Source: JAEVLT01 sp964484065 (lineage in GTDB: Bacteria > Bacillota > Bacilli > Bacillales > Cytobacillaceae). Taken from it: DNA of 64,000 nucleotides. The stretch covers positions 52,273 through 116,272 of the forward strand of contig CAZAEW010000004.1 in assembly GCA_964484065.1 (NCBI GenBank). Reading direction: 5' to 3'. Positions 25,586 to 34,312 of the stretch are shown here, one piece after another. A program made the translations under genes and the position numbers. Each line of letters opens with the position of its first letter. Position 1 is the stretch's first letter. Under the pieces are notes generated by a model, which made no database searches, had not been told where the DNA came from, and saw nothing but the letters and a program-made list of their open reading frames with translations.

Positions 25586-26821
25586 ATGTCAACACCACCA
25601 ACAATGGCAGCGACATCACCGAAAGTATCATCATCAGCAAAAACAGGATTATTAAGGCAGCCAAGGGCAGTTTGGGCTGTATTTTTCGCATGTATTATCG
25701 CGTTTATGGGCCTGGGTCTCGTGGATCCAATATTGCCGGCCATTGCCAAAAATCTTCATGCAACCCAAAGTGAAGTGACCTTGTTATTTACGAGCTACAA
25801 TGCTGTCATGGCGGTTGCCATGCTGATAACTGGCGCGATTTCATCAAGACTGGGGATTAAGTGGACCCTTCTCCTTGGCATTATGATTATTGCATTATTC
25901 TCAGGCTTAGGCGGGGCATCCAACGGGATCTGGACACTTATTGGACTTCGCGGCGGCTGGGGTTTGGGAAATGCACTTTTTGTTGCAACTTCATTAGCAG
26001 CGATTGTATCTCTTTCCAACAGTGGCACAGCTCAAGCTATTATCTTGTATGAAGCCGCCATCGGACTGGGGATTTCAGTTGGGCCGTTGCTTGGTGGCTG
26101 GTTAGGGGCCATGAGCTGGAGAGGTCCGTTTCTTGGGGTTGCCGGCTTGATGGCGGTAGCTTTTGTTGGTCTGATTACCCTCATGCCTAAAGGAAGTTCG
26201 AAAAGCAGTGTCAAATCAAAAACATCCTTATTAGACCCATTCCGCGCATTAAAGCATCGTTCCCTATTAATTTTTGGCATAGGTGCCGCACTTTACAACT
26301 TTGGATTTTTTAGCCTTCTTGCATATGCACCGTTTGTAATGGGGTTGGATGAACATGGCTTGGGTTACGTTTTCTTGGGCTGGGGTATTCTGCTTGCGAT
26401 TACCTCTGTTTTCATGGCACCGAAGCTTCAGCAATGGTTTGGAACAGTAAAATCGATGTGTGCCATGCTAACGTTATTTTCCCTATTGTTACTGGTCATG
26501 GGGATCTGGACCTCCACTCAATGGGTGATTATTTGTGCCGTTATCGCCGCAGGGGCTTTGCTTGGGAGCAATAATACCCTTATAACAACAGCCGTCATGA
26601 ATGCAGCGCCGGTTGAGAGATCCACTGCTTCTGCAGCGTACAGCTTTTTGCGATTTATTGGAGGAGCCATTGCCCCTTACATGGCCGGGAAATTGGCGGA
26701 GTCTTATAATCCGAGCGTTCCGTTCCTGGTCGGAGCAGGATTTGTATTTATTTCCGTACTGTTTATCGCTTTTAACCAAACGCATGTTAAGCACGTAGAC
26801 CATGCAGGATCAGGACATTAA
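25586..26821 (+). CDS. MFS efflux transporter, DHA1 type
   Basis: A 411-residue pump with about twelve helices. The soluble N-tail (about 30 residues) is rich in Ser, Thr and Ala. LGLVDPILPAIAKNL, TGAISSRLGIKWTLL (motif A position) and GGWGLGNALFVATSLAAI fit DHA1 drug exporters. The C-tail HVKHVDHAGSGH is His-rich and could bind metal. The ATG follows AAGGGGGAG. It forms an operon with the CBS protein and is presumably induced when the divergent MarR releases its operator. Confidence 0.87.
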   Translation: MSTPPTMAATSPKVSSSAKTGLLRQPRAVWAVFFACIIAFMGLGLVDPILPAIAKNLHATQSEVTLLFTSYNAVMAVAMLITGAISSRLGIKWTLLLGIMIIALFSGLGGASNGIWTLIGLRGGWGLGNALFVATSLAAIVSLSNSGTAQAIILYEAAIGLGISVGPLLGGWLGAMSWRGPFLGVAGLMAVAFVGLITLMPKGSSKSSVKSKTSLLDPFRALKHRSLLIFGIGAALYNFGFFSLLAYAPFVMGLDEHGLGYVFLGWGILLAITSVFMAPKLQQWFGTVKSMCAMLTLFSLLLLVMGIWTSTQWVIICAVIAAGALLGSNNTLITTAVMNAAPVERSTASAAYSFLRFIGGAIAPYMAGKLAESYNPSVPFLVGAGFVFISVLFIAFNQTHVKHVDHAGSGH

Positions 26822-26826
26822 CTCAT

Positions 26827-26863
26827 AAAAAAGAGGAAGTGATTTGTTCACTTCCTCTTTTTT
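26827..26863. terminator. Bidirectional terminator between MFS and acyl-CoA synthetase
   Basis: AAAAAAGAGGAAGTGA pairs with TCACTTCCTCTTTTTT around TTTGT. Confidence 0.95.
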
Positions 26864-26873
26864 ATAAGCATTT

Positions 26874-28433
26874 TTATGAATTTCGCAGTTGAACCCGGCG
26901 GATTTTTCCCGAATCTGTTTTTGGCAATGAATCAACAAACTGAATAATTCTTGGATACTTGTATGGTGCGGTTAATTTTTTTACAAAGTTTTGCAAAACT
27001 TTAGCCAGCTGGCTGCTGCCATCAAAGCCTTCTTTTAAAACAACAAAAGCTTTAACAACATTACCGCGGATGGCATCAGGTGAAGCTACAACCGCGCACT
27101 CTTTTACCGCTTCATGCTTCATCAAGGCATCTTCCACTTCGAATGGTCCAATCGTATACCCTGAGCTGATAATGACATCATCGTTTCTTCCCTCGAACCA
27201 GAAATAATTATCAGCGTCCTTGGATGCCCTGTCTCCTGTCATGAAATAGTTTCCGCGGACGGCATTTTCAGTCATGACCGAATCCTTGTAATAAAGCTTA
27301 AAAAGGGCAGGGAAGTCTTTTCTGATTGCGATGGTTCCCGGCTCACCAACAGGAAGCGGTTTGCCTTCCTGGTCGACGATTTCCATATATTCGTCAAGGA
27401 TTGGTTTTCCCATGGATCCAATTTTTTCAGGATTATTATTTAAATTGGCAATTAACAACGTGCTTTCCGTTTGGCCATATCCATCGCGAATTTGAATGTT
27501 AAACTCACGTTTAAACACATCGATGACTTCCCGATTTAGAGCTTCTCCTGCGGAAACGGCAGTATGCAAATGGGAAAGGTCAAAGGATGAAAGATCATTC
27601 ATTTTTGCCATCATTCTGTACTCAGTTGGAGTACAGCAAAGGACATTAATTTTATTATTTTGGAGACTTTTTAAATATTTGTGCGGATGGAATTTTCCAT
27701 CATGGACATAACCTGTTGCTCCTGAACCCAGTATCGATAGGAATGGGCTCCAAACCCATTTTTGCCAGCCAGGTGCTGCAGTAGCCCAAACGGTATCATC
27801 CTCGCTTATATTCAGCCACAATGGAGCGGCAATTCTTAAATGGGCATAACCCCAGCCATGACTGTGAACTACACCTTTTGGCATACCGGTTGTTCCGGAT
27901 GTATAGGCAAGGAAAGCATAATCATCCTTACATGTATCTGCTGTTTGGAAAGATTCCGGTTCATTTCTCACCAATTCTTCCATTGATAGCCAATTTGGAA
28001 TTTCTCCACCGAAGGCAATTTTATGTTTTAAATAAGGAAGGTCTTCATCAATATTTTCAAATTCTTTTACAAATTGAGCATAGCAAATGACTGCTTTCGC
28101 TTGGGAATGGTTTAAACGGTAAACCAAATCTTTTGCTCGCAGCAATTCGGAAGCAGGACTAATGATGATACCAGCTTTTAAACAGGCTAGATAAATGACA
28201 TAGGATTCAATAAGACGGGAGGTCGTGATGATCACCCGGTCGCCTTTTTCAAGCCCTAATTTAGTAAATGTATTTGCTAATTTATTGGACTCATTAATTA
28301 GCTTAGAATACGTAATGGTCCGAAATTCTCCTGCTTCATTTTCCCATTTTAAAGCAACTTTTTCAGAATAATGTTTATCAATTTCATTCGCAATATTATA
28401 TTTTTCTGGTGCAATCAGTACATTCAAATCCAA
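26874..28433 (-). CDS. Acyl-CoA synthetase (AMP-binding; MbcS/YtcI-like)
   Basis: Activates a carboxylic acid with ATP and CoA through an acyl-adenylate. The 519 residues carry the P-loop YTSGTTGMPKGVVHSH, motif GYGQTES, TGDRA, the hinge FEGRNDDVIISSGYTIGP and the catalytic C-terminal lysine in PKTDSGKIRR. The subgroup (WATAAPGWQKWVWSP) resembles medium- and branched-chain acyl-CoA ligases such as B. subtilis MbcS, but I do not assign the name. Its upstream region contains the palindrome TGACCTGGTCA. Single-gene unit. Confidence 0.9.
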   Translation of the reverse strand: MDLNVLIAPEKYNIANEIDKHYSEKVALKWENEAGEFRTITYSKLINESNKLANTFTKLGLEKGDRVIITTSRLIESYVIYLACLKAGIIISPASELLRAKDLVYRLNHSQAKAVICYAQFVKEFENIDEDLPYLKHKIAFGGEIPNWLSMEELVRNEPESFQTADTCKDDYAFLAYTSGTTGMPKGVVHSHGWGYAHLRIAAPLWLNISEDDTVWATAAPGWQKWVWSPFLSILGSGATGYVHDGKFHPHKYLKSLQNNKINVLCCTPTEYRMMAKMNDLSSFDLSHLHTAVSAGEALNREVIDVFKREFNIQIRDGYGQTESTLLIANLNNNPEKIGSMGKPILDEYMEIVDQEGKPLPVGEPGTIAIRKDFPALFKLYYKDSVMTENAVRGNYFMTGDRASKDADNYFWFEGRNDDVIISSGYTIGPFEVEDALMKHEAVKECAVVASPDAIRGNVVKAFVVLKEGFDGSSQLAKVLQNFVKKLTAPYKYPRIIQFVDSLPKTDSGKIRRVQLRNS

Positions 28434-28527
28434 TTTTGTTTCCTCTTTTCTATCCGATCATTCTAACGATGGGCACACAACAGATGTCGAATACCGGATT
28501 TTTTCTGTTTGCCAAAAATCAAACTTG

Positions 28528-28538
28528 TGACCTGGTCA
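28528..28538. promoter_or_regulatory. Palindrome upstream of the acyl-CoA synthetase gene
   Basis: TGACCTGGTCA is a perfect 11-bp odd palindrome about 95 bases before the start, next to an AT-rich -10-like TATATATTA on the minus strand. The rest of 28434-28692 shows no gene. Confidence 0.4.
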
Positions 28539-28692
28539 TAATATATATGTCGCACTATTAGGAAAATTACTATGTAAGGAGATACTTTATTAAGACCTCA
28601 TCACAATCCTTAGACAATAATAAGACATTTGATAGGATAAAGTAAAGATGATAAATGTCATATATGTCGAAGAAGCTCGGATAGAGAAGGTG

Positions 28693-29967
28693 TTATTGAG
28701 CAAACGTATTCGATTGATTCGTTTCTTTTGCTTCAGGAACCCGGGTAAGAAGAAAGCCTCCAATAATAAACAAAATAACCAGACTAAAGACACCGCTTCT
28801 GCTGGTACCGGTTATTTGAGAGGTAATCCCAACTAAAAAAGGTCCAAGAATGGCTGCAAACTTATAGAAAATATTATAAAATCCAAAAAACTCGTTTGAT
28901 GTCTCTTTCGGAATTAATTTTGCAAAATAAGCTCTGCTTAATGCTTGAATTCCTCCTTGGGAGGAGGCAACCAGCATGGCTAAAACCCAGAAATCCAAAG
29001 TTGTTTTTAAAAAGTAAGCGTAGGTGCAGATTACGATATAAACGAATATTCCTGCCAGCAGCATGGTTTTTCCTTTAAATTTATCCGCGAGCTTCCCGTA
29101 TAAAAGCGCAAAAGGAGCAGCAACGATTTGGGTGGCAAATAATATAATCAATAAATTATTTGAACTGATTCCTAAATCTGAACCATATGAAGCAGACATG
29201 GTGATGATGGTATCGACCCCGTCAATATAAAAGAAATACGCAAGCAAAAATAAAAACAGCGGACGATAGGATTTAATATGTTTGAGAGTCTGAAACATTC
29301 TTCGGAAACTGTTGGATACAGGATGAGGGACTCTTTCAATATAATAAACCTGTTCGACATTTTTTAACATTGGAATGGTAAATAATCCCCACCAAAGGGC
29401 AGTAATGGCAAAGGCTGCCTGGCTTGATGATGTTACAGAAAGCGGGATGATTTTTTTCTGTGACAGGATAATTAGAAGGATACTGATGATAAAAGGAATC
29501 GTACTGCCTATATAACCCATAGCAAATCCTTTTGATGAAATTTGGTTCATTCTATCTTCCTTTGCTACATCGACAAGAAATGAATCATAAAAAATATTGG
29601 CACCTGCAAAGCCGATTAAGGTAAGCAGATAACATCCCAGTAAAAAGATCCATTCGTTATGCGGAACTACTGCAAGCAGGGCAGTAAAAACAACTCCGAG
29701 CAAAAAGAAAAATGTGAAGAAACGCTTTTTGAACCCGCGATAATCTGCGACAGTCCCCAGGACAGGGGCACAGATCGAAATGAGAAGGGTCGCTAATGAA
29801 TTGGTGTATCCCCAATAGGCGGTAGAATCTGCGGGGGAAACACCGGCCTTTGCTGCTGCAGCTTTAAAGTATAACGGGAAAACGGCTGTAATAATCAATA
29901 AGGAGTAGGCTGAATTAGCCCAGTCATAAAAAATCCAGCTCTTTTCTTGCTTCGTCATCTGTTTCAT
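28693..29967 (-). CDS. MFS transporter, UMF1/Atg22-like family
   Basis: A 424-residue protein with about twelve helices. The start EKSWIFYDWANSAYSLLIIT is the hallmark of UMF1 transporters (B. subtilis YxiO type). GFAMGYIGSTIPF and GGIQALSRAYFAKLIPKE further support it. The ATG lies after GAGGCAATAAG. Substrate is unknown; yeast Atg22 relatives export amino acids. It may be cotranscribed with nothing: the acyl-CoA synthetase on the same strand begins 260 nt downstream. Confidence 0.88.
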   Translation of the reverse strand: MKQMTKQEKSWIFYDWANSAYSLLIITAVFPLYFKAAAAKAGVSPADSTAYWGYTNSLATLLISICAPVLGTVADYRGFKKRFFTFFFLLGVVFTALLAVVPHNEWIFLLGCYLLTLIGFAGANIFYDSFLVDVAKEDRMNQISSKGFAMGYIGSTIPFIISILLIILSQKKIIPLSVTSSSQAAFAITALWWGLFTIPMLKNVEQVYYIERVPHPVSNSFRRMFQTLKHIKSYRPLFLFLLAYFFYIDGVDTIITMSASYGSDLGISSNNLLIILFATQIVAAPFALLYGKLADKFKGKTMLLAGIFVYIVICTYAYFLKTTLDFWVLAMLVASSQGGIQALSRAYFAKLIPKETSNEFFGFYNIFYKFAAILGPFLVGITSQITGTSRSGVFSLVILFIIGGFLLTRVPEAKETNQSNTFAQ

Positions 29968-30295
29968 CTCTTATTGCCTCCTCGCATTTTCAAGTCATTT
30001 AATTCAGAAGATCGTCCATACATTTTCTATCCTCAGAACTTGAAAAAAATCGTCTATGCTTTTATTTTACTACACAAATATGAAAACAAGAGGTTATTAT
30101 ATACGGAATCTTCAAAATAACAGCAATATTTTAAAAATGATAGATTTGAATAAATCATTTTGGAATACTTCGGCAGGAAATGGAGGCAAAAACACATTTT
30201 ACTGCAAATGGATATTTAAAAGGGAAATTAAATATTCTATAATACACATTAGAATGAAAAGAAATCATCTCAAAAAGAGATAGAAGGAACTTTAA
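29968..30295. other. Intergenic region between UMF1 and lysR genes
   Basis: 328 bp, AT-rich and divergent. It contains TATAAT at 30238-30243 with a weak TTTAAA 17 nt upstream, probably the lysR promoter. A 75-codon reading frame at 30056 has no ribosome site and an unconvincing composition, so I see no gene here. Confidence 0.5.
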
Positions 30296-31213
30296 ATGGA
30301 AATTCGACAACTAAAATATTTTATAGAAGTGGCAAAACAAGAGCATATTTCACTAGCCGCGGAGAATTTACACATTGCTCAGTCCGCTGTAAGCCGCCAA
30401 ATCGCAAATTTAGAGGGAGAGCTTGGGGTACAGCTTCTCGAAAGGGAAGGACGTAATATTAAGCTTACACCAGTTGGCCGCTTGTTTGCCGAACAGGCTG
30501 TCATTGCTATAAAAGCAATTGAGAACGCTAAAAGAATCATTGACGAATATATTAATCCGGAACAAGGAACAATTCGGATCGGTTTTCCTTCAAGTTTAGC
30601 GGGAAACACGCTCCCGCAAATTATTTCTGCTTTTAAAAAGGTACATCCCGATATCCGCTTTCATTTGCGGCAAGGGTCCTATTCCTTTTTGACGGATGGA
30701 GTAAAAAATCGGGAAATTGATTTAGCGTTTATAGGTCCTGTTCCAACAAGTGATCCAGATGTTCGCTCCGATATCTTTTTTATCGAAAGGTTTGTTGCGC
30801 TATTACCGGAAAATCATTGGCTCTCTGATAAAGAAAGCATTTCTCTTTATCATTTAGCAAGGGAACAGTTTATTTTATTTCCTGAGGGATTCGTCCTTCG
30901 CAAAATCGTCGAGGAGGCATGTCAGCTGGCTGGGTTTAAGCCTAAGATTCCTTGTGAAGGCGAGGATTTGGATGCAATAAAAGGTCTCGTTTCTGCCGGA
31001 ATTGGAATAACCTTGTTGCCGGAGCTTTTTCTTAGTGAAAATCTGCCCAACAACACCGTAAAGGTCGTAATCAGTCAGCCTGATGTAAGAAGGACGGTGG
31101 GGTTAATCACGCCAAAACATCGCGAATTGTCACCATCTGAAAAACTATTTTATGACTTTGTAAAAGACTACTTTGATTATTATGCCAATAAGCAAAGCTT
31201 GAACCTTTTTTAA
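30296..31213 (+). CDS. LysR-family transcriptional regulator
   Basis: A 305-residue regulator. The N-terminal helix-turn-helix is IRQLKYFIEVAKQEHISLAAENLHIAQSAVSRQIANLE (key motif A..L.I.QSAVSRQI). The periplasmic-binding-like effector domain begins about residue 90 with GTIRIGFPSSLAGNTLP. It resembles the GltC/YofA group. ATG after AGAAGGA. The sirtuin gene begins 27 bases downstream on the same strand, so the two may be cotranscribed. Targets are unknown. Confidence 0.9.
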   Translation: MEIRQLKYFIEVAKQEHISLAAENLHIAQSAVSRQIANLEGELGVQLLEREGRNIKLTPVGRLFAEQAVIAIKAIENAKRIIDEYINPEQGTIRIGFPSSLAGNTLPQIISAFKKVHPDIRFHLRQGSYSFLTDGVKNREIDLAFIGPVPTSDPDVRSDIFFIERFVALLPENHWLSDKESISLYHLAREQFILFPEGFVLRKIVEEACQLAGFKPKIPCEGEDLDAIKGLVSAGIGITLLPELFLSENLPNNTVKVVISQPDVRRTVGLITPKHRELSPSEKLFYDFVKDYFDYYANKQSLNLF

Positions 31214-31240
31214 ATTAAACATAGGAGTATCCAATAAACA

Positions 31241-32017
31241 ATGGAAGAAAATATGATTAAAAAATGTGCGGAATTAATCGAAAAAGCTAACAGCATTGTT
31301 GTATTGACAGGGGCCGGAATTAGCACTGAATCAGGGATAAAGGATTTCAGATCCAGTAAAGGAATTTACAAAATGGTTCCGGAGCAGGTCCTTTCCCTCG
31401 ATTATTTTTATAAAAATCCATATGAGTTTTATCAATTTGCTTTTTCAGCCCTTTATCATCCGGATGCAGCCCCAAATGCAGGACATGAAATCTTAGCAGA
31501 ATGGGAGATGGATGGAAAAATAAAACTCATCATTACTCAAAATATTGATGAACTCCATCAAAAAGCTGGCAGCCGCCATGTGATTGAATTTCATGGGACG
31601 ATGAAAACGGCAACGTGCCTGCATTGCGGAAAAAAATATCAAATTGAAGAAATGGCCGGGAAAATGAAAGAATCGCATGATTTTTATGTGTGTCATTACT
31701 GCGAGACGTACCGGGAACAGGATCGGTTTATCAAGCCTGATGTCGTCTTATATGGAGATACCGGGGAATGGTTTACCCATGAAGGATTTAATAAAATTAT
31801 AAATGAAATCAGGAAAGCCGATCTTCTCTTAGTTCTTGGGACAAGCTTAAAAGTAACCCCTTTTGCTCATTTTCCGCGATACCGGAAGCCAGATGTACCG
31901 ATTATCATCATTAATAAAGGAACGACTCCGCTTGACTCCGACCCGCAAACTTACGTTATTCAAGAATCCATCGGCGGGGCACTATCGGAAATAGCCAAAC
32001 TGATAGCAAATAAATAA
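31241..32017 (+). CDS. NAD-dependent protein deacylase (sirtuin, Sir2 family)
   Basis: A 258-residue enzyme that removes acyl groups from lysine using NAD. Motifs: GAGISTESGIKDFRS (NAD binding), TQNIDELHQKAG, the catalytic His in EFHGTMKTATC, two zinc pairs CLHC and CHYC, and VLGTSLKVTPFA. The Cys-x-x-Cys spacing is normal. The ATG 31241 sits 12 bases from AGGAG. It follows lysR closely and ends at a strong terminator. Substrates cannot be deduced; regulation of acyl-CoA synthetases is a common role. Confidence 0.93.
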   Translation: MEENMIKKCAELIEKANSIVVLTGAGISTESGIKDFRSSKGIYKMVPEQVLSLDYFYKNPYEFYQFAFSALYHPDAAPNAGHEILAEWEMDGKIKLIITQNIDELHQKAGSRHVIEFHGTMKTATCLHCGKKYQIEEMAGKMKESHDFYVCHYCETYREQDRFIKPDVVLYGDTGEWFTHEGFNKIINEIRKADLLLVLGTSLKVTPFAHFPRYRKPDVPIIIINKGTTPLDSDPQTYVIQESIGGALSEIAKLIANK

Positions 32018-32019
32018 AC

Positions 32020-32062
32020 AGAGGATGCTGTTGAAGAATACGCTTCTTTTACAGCATCCTCT
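32020..32062. terminator. Bidirectional terminator between sirtuin and sigma-54 activator
   Basis: AGAGGATGCTGT pairs with ACAGCATCCTCT, with an inner GAAGAA/TTCTTT stem; T-rich tails exist on both strands. Confidence 0.88.
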
Positions 32063-32065
32063 ATT

Positions 32066-34054
32066 TTATTTCTGTTTCAAACGATATTTTTTCAGCTTTC
32101 GGTACAAGGTCGTTCGCGCAATTCCTAATTTTTTAGCCGCCGCGGATAAATTCCAATCGGTTTCCTCTAAAAGGCGAATAAGAATTTTTTGTTCCTCGTT
32201 TTCGAGGTAAGTACCCTCAGGACATCGAGTATCAGCAGAAGCTGATTTGAATCTTTCGCTTAAGTAGGCCGGCAAATCATTGACGGTTAATTCATTAGAA
32301 ATACAAAAAATAGCCGCATATTCCAGTACATTTTGCAGCTCTCTGATATTGCCAGGCCAATCATATTCACCAAAAAAATTTAAAGCTTCGGAATTTAATG
32401 TAAGAGAACTCTTCTCGTACTTTTTGGCAAACTGATTTAAAAAATATTCAGAGAGGGAGTATAGATCTTCCTTGCGTTCACGAAGAGGCGGAATCGCAAT
32501 GCTGACCACATTTAGCCTGAATAATAAATCCTCACGAAAAAGGCCTTGTTTGCATAAGTCATATAGATTTTTATTGGTTGCGGCAACAATTCTAACATTT
32601 ACAGGAATCGTTTTCGATGAACCCAGCTTTGTAATCTCTTTTTCCTGTAAAACTCTCAGCAAATGTACTTGCAAATCGAGCGGCATTTCTCCAATCTCAT
32701 CTAAAAACAAAGTACCCCCTTCCGCTTCTTCGAATCTTCCTTTTTTCCCGCTCCTGGCGCCTCCGGTAAAGGTTCCTCCCTCGTAACCGAACAATTCACT
32801 GCCAATCAATTCTTTTTGGACAGCCCCGCAGTTGATCGCGATAAATGGTTTTTCTTCCCGTTGACTTGACTTATGTATGAGCTTGGCGATTTTTTCTTTT
32901 CCGGTGCCGCTTTCTCCGAGTATTAGGATGGGAACGTTGGATAAGGCTGCTTTTTGGCACTTCTTAATGGAGGACAAAAATTCCTCTGATTGACCGATTA
33001 ACTCTGTCGGTGATTCGATTTTATAGCTAACTGGGGAGGTTATCTGATTTTCTATCGTCGTTTCTTTCATGACCAGCATAAAGCCCGCTGACTTGCCCAT
33101 GAAGAAGATTCGTTCTATTTCAATGACAGCAAAATTTTTTATGAAATATTCTTTGGCTGGAAGGTTTTGTTCGGGGAATTTTTCTAAATCAGACAGTACT
33201 TTGGCGATTAATTGAAAATCCGGGTGATTTTGCAGTCTGCTACCAGTTGATAACTGAAAGGTTCCGGCTAATTTTGTGCTGCTATTAACAACGGACAAAG
33301 TCGAATCCAAAATGACAATGGAATCATTTCTCCATTTTTGAATGGCTTTGTAAAAGAAATCTGTCAAAAATTGATTGACTTCGAGATACAATTTGGCCAG
33401 TTCTATTTCAATAGCTTTGGCAGTGGAAATAGCCAGTCCGAGCGTATGGGGCTGAGCGGTGACCCATAATCCTGTAAAATCAACAGCACCTATGATTTCT
33501 TTTGTAAACGGGTGGGTGATGGGGGCAGAGGAGCATGTCCAAGGATGGCAGCCCTGGCAGAAATGTTCTGCAGAGAAAATTTGAATCGGGTTCTTCGTAA
33601 CGATGCTTGTACCAATAGCGTTCGTTCCGGCAGCTTGCTCACTCCAATCCATTCCAGCAGCGAAATTCATTTTTTCAGCCTCTGAGATGATGTCCGAATC
33701 TCCTTTCAGATAGATTAATCTTCCATTTTGATCCGATAATGCCGCTAGGTAGCCGGTTCCCTTCATCTTATAAAACAAATCATCCATTATCGGTCTTGCC
33801 GTATAGTATAATTCTGATTCCATTAGCACGCCGGAGAGTTCAGAATGGTTTAATGCCGGTTTTGCTTGCAATTGCTGGGGGTTGATTCCAGTTTCTTGAC
33901 AACGTTTCCAAGAAGCTAAAATATTGGTGCGGATTTTTCTAGGAACTATTTCGTTTTGTTTATTGGAAACGAAAAATTCCCAGAAGGTAAGCAATTCTTT
34001 TGTTTTTTCTGGCAGGTTTTTTGTAGAGAAAATCGAAATAAAGGGATTCCTCAT
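32066..34054 (-). CDS. Sigma-54-dependent activator, AcoR-type, probable regulator of acetone carboxylase
   Basis: A 662-residue enhancer-binding protein. The N-terminal sensory half has a GAF-like region with HFCQGCHPWTCSSAPITHP, as in AcoR proteins, and a possible PAS segment. The AAA+ domain has Walker A GESGTGKE (380-387), Walker B GGTLFLDEIGE (446-456) and R-fingers near REDLLFRLN. The sigma-54 contact loop reads GTFTGG (427-432) instead of GAFTGA. A Fis-type helix-turn-helix ends the protein (AAAKKLGIARTTLYRKL). ATG 34054 follows GGAGG. It is divergent from acxABC. Confidence 0.93.
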   Translation of the reverse strand: MRNPFISIFSTKNLPEKTKELLTFWEFFVSNKQNEIVPRKIRTNILASWKRCQETGINPQQLQAKPALNHSELSGVLMESELYYTARPIMDDLFYKMKGTGYLAALSDQNGRLIYLKGDSDIISEAEKMNFAAGMDWSEQAAGTNAIGTSIVTKNPIQIFSAEHFCQGCHPWTCSSAPITHPFTKEIIGAVDFTGLWVTAQPHTLGLAISTAKAIEIELAKLYLEVNQFLTDFFYKAIQKWRNDSIVILDSTLSVVNSSTKLAGTFQLSTGSRLQNHPDFQLIAKVLSDLEKFPEQNLPAKEYFIKNFAVIEIERIFFMGKSAGFMLVMKETTIENQITSPVSYKIESPTELIGQSEEFLSSIKKCQKAALSNVPILILGESGTGKEKIAKLIHKSSQREEKPFIAINCGAVQKELIGSELFGYEGGTFTGGARSGKKGRFEEAEGGTLFLDEIGEMPLDLQVHLLRVLQEKEITKLGSSKTIPVNVRIVAATNKNLYDLCKQGLFREDLLFRLNVVSIAIPPLRERKEDLYSLSEYFLNQFAKKYEKSSLTLNSEALNFFGEYDWPGNIRELQNVLEYAAIFCISNELTVNDLPAYLSERFKSASADTRCPEGTYLENEEQKILIRLLEETDWNLSAAAKKLGIARTTLYRKLKKYRLKQK

Positions 34055-34143
34055 TGTTACCTCCAAAACAATAAATATTTTGAATATTATAACATCTACA
34101 CTTGCAAAAATAAATGAGTGGTCGATAGTTCAATGGAACTGAT

Positions 34144-34193
34144 TGTAGCGGGAATTTGGGTATGTTGCGAAACAATTGATGCAAAACGCTACA
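34144..34193. promoter_or_regulatory. Candidate enhancer sites for the activator
   Basis: TGTAGCG (34144-34150) and its inverse CGCTACA (34187-34193) flank a third related half-site in TGTTGCGAAACA (34163-34174). They lie roughly 55-110 bp upstream of the sigma-54 promoter, in the divergent intergenic region. AGTTCAATGGAACT (34127-34140) is a further short inverted repeat. Confidence 0.55.
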
Positions 34194-34244
34194 CTCCACT
34201 ATTTTAAAACCATTTCATTTCCTCTTTTTTAAGCTTTTAGAGGA

Positions 34245-34261
34245 TTGGCACACTTCTTGCA
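34245..34261 (+). promoter_or_regulatory. Sigma-54 (-24/-12) promoter of acxABC
   Basis: TTGGCACACTTCTTGCA matches the consensus TGGCAC-N5-TTGC exactly. GG at 34247-34248 and GC at 34259-34260 are ten bases apart. The site is 52 bases before the first start codon. Confidence 0.93.
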
Positions 34262-34312
34262 AGTTATAAAGATGAAACCAAAAAGGTTCTATTGAAGAAA
34301 GGGGAGAAATGG

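Noticed and set aside
30056..30283. 75-codon reading frame upstream of lysR
   Set aside because: No ribosome site, Asn/Lys/Tyr-rich composition as expected of AT-rich noncoding DNA, and it overlaps the probable lysR promoter.
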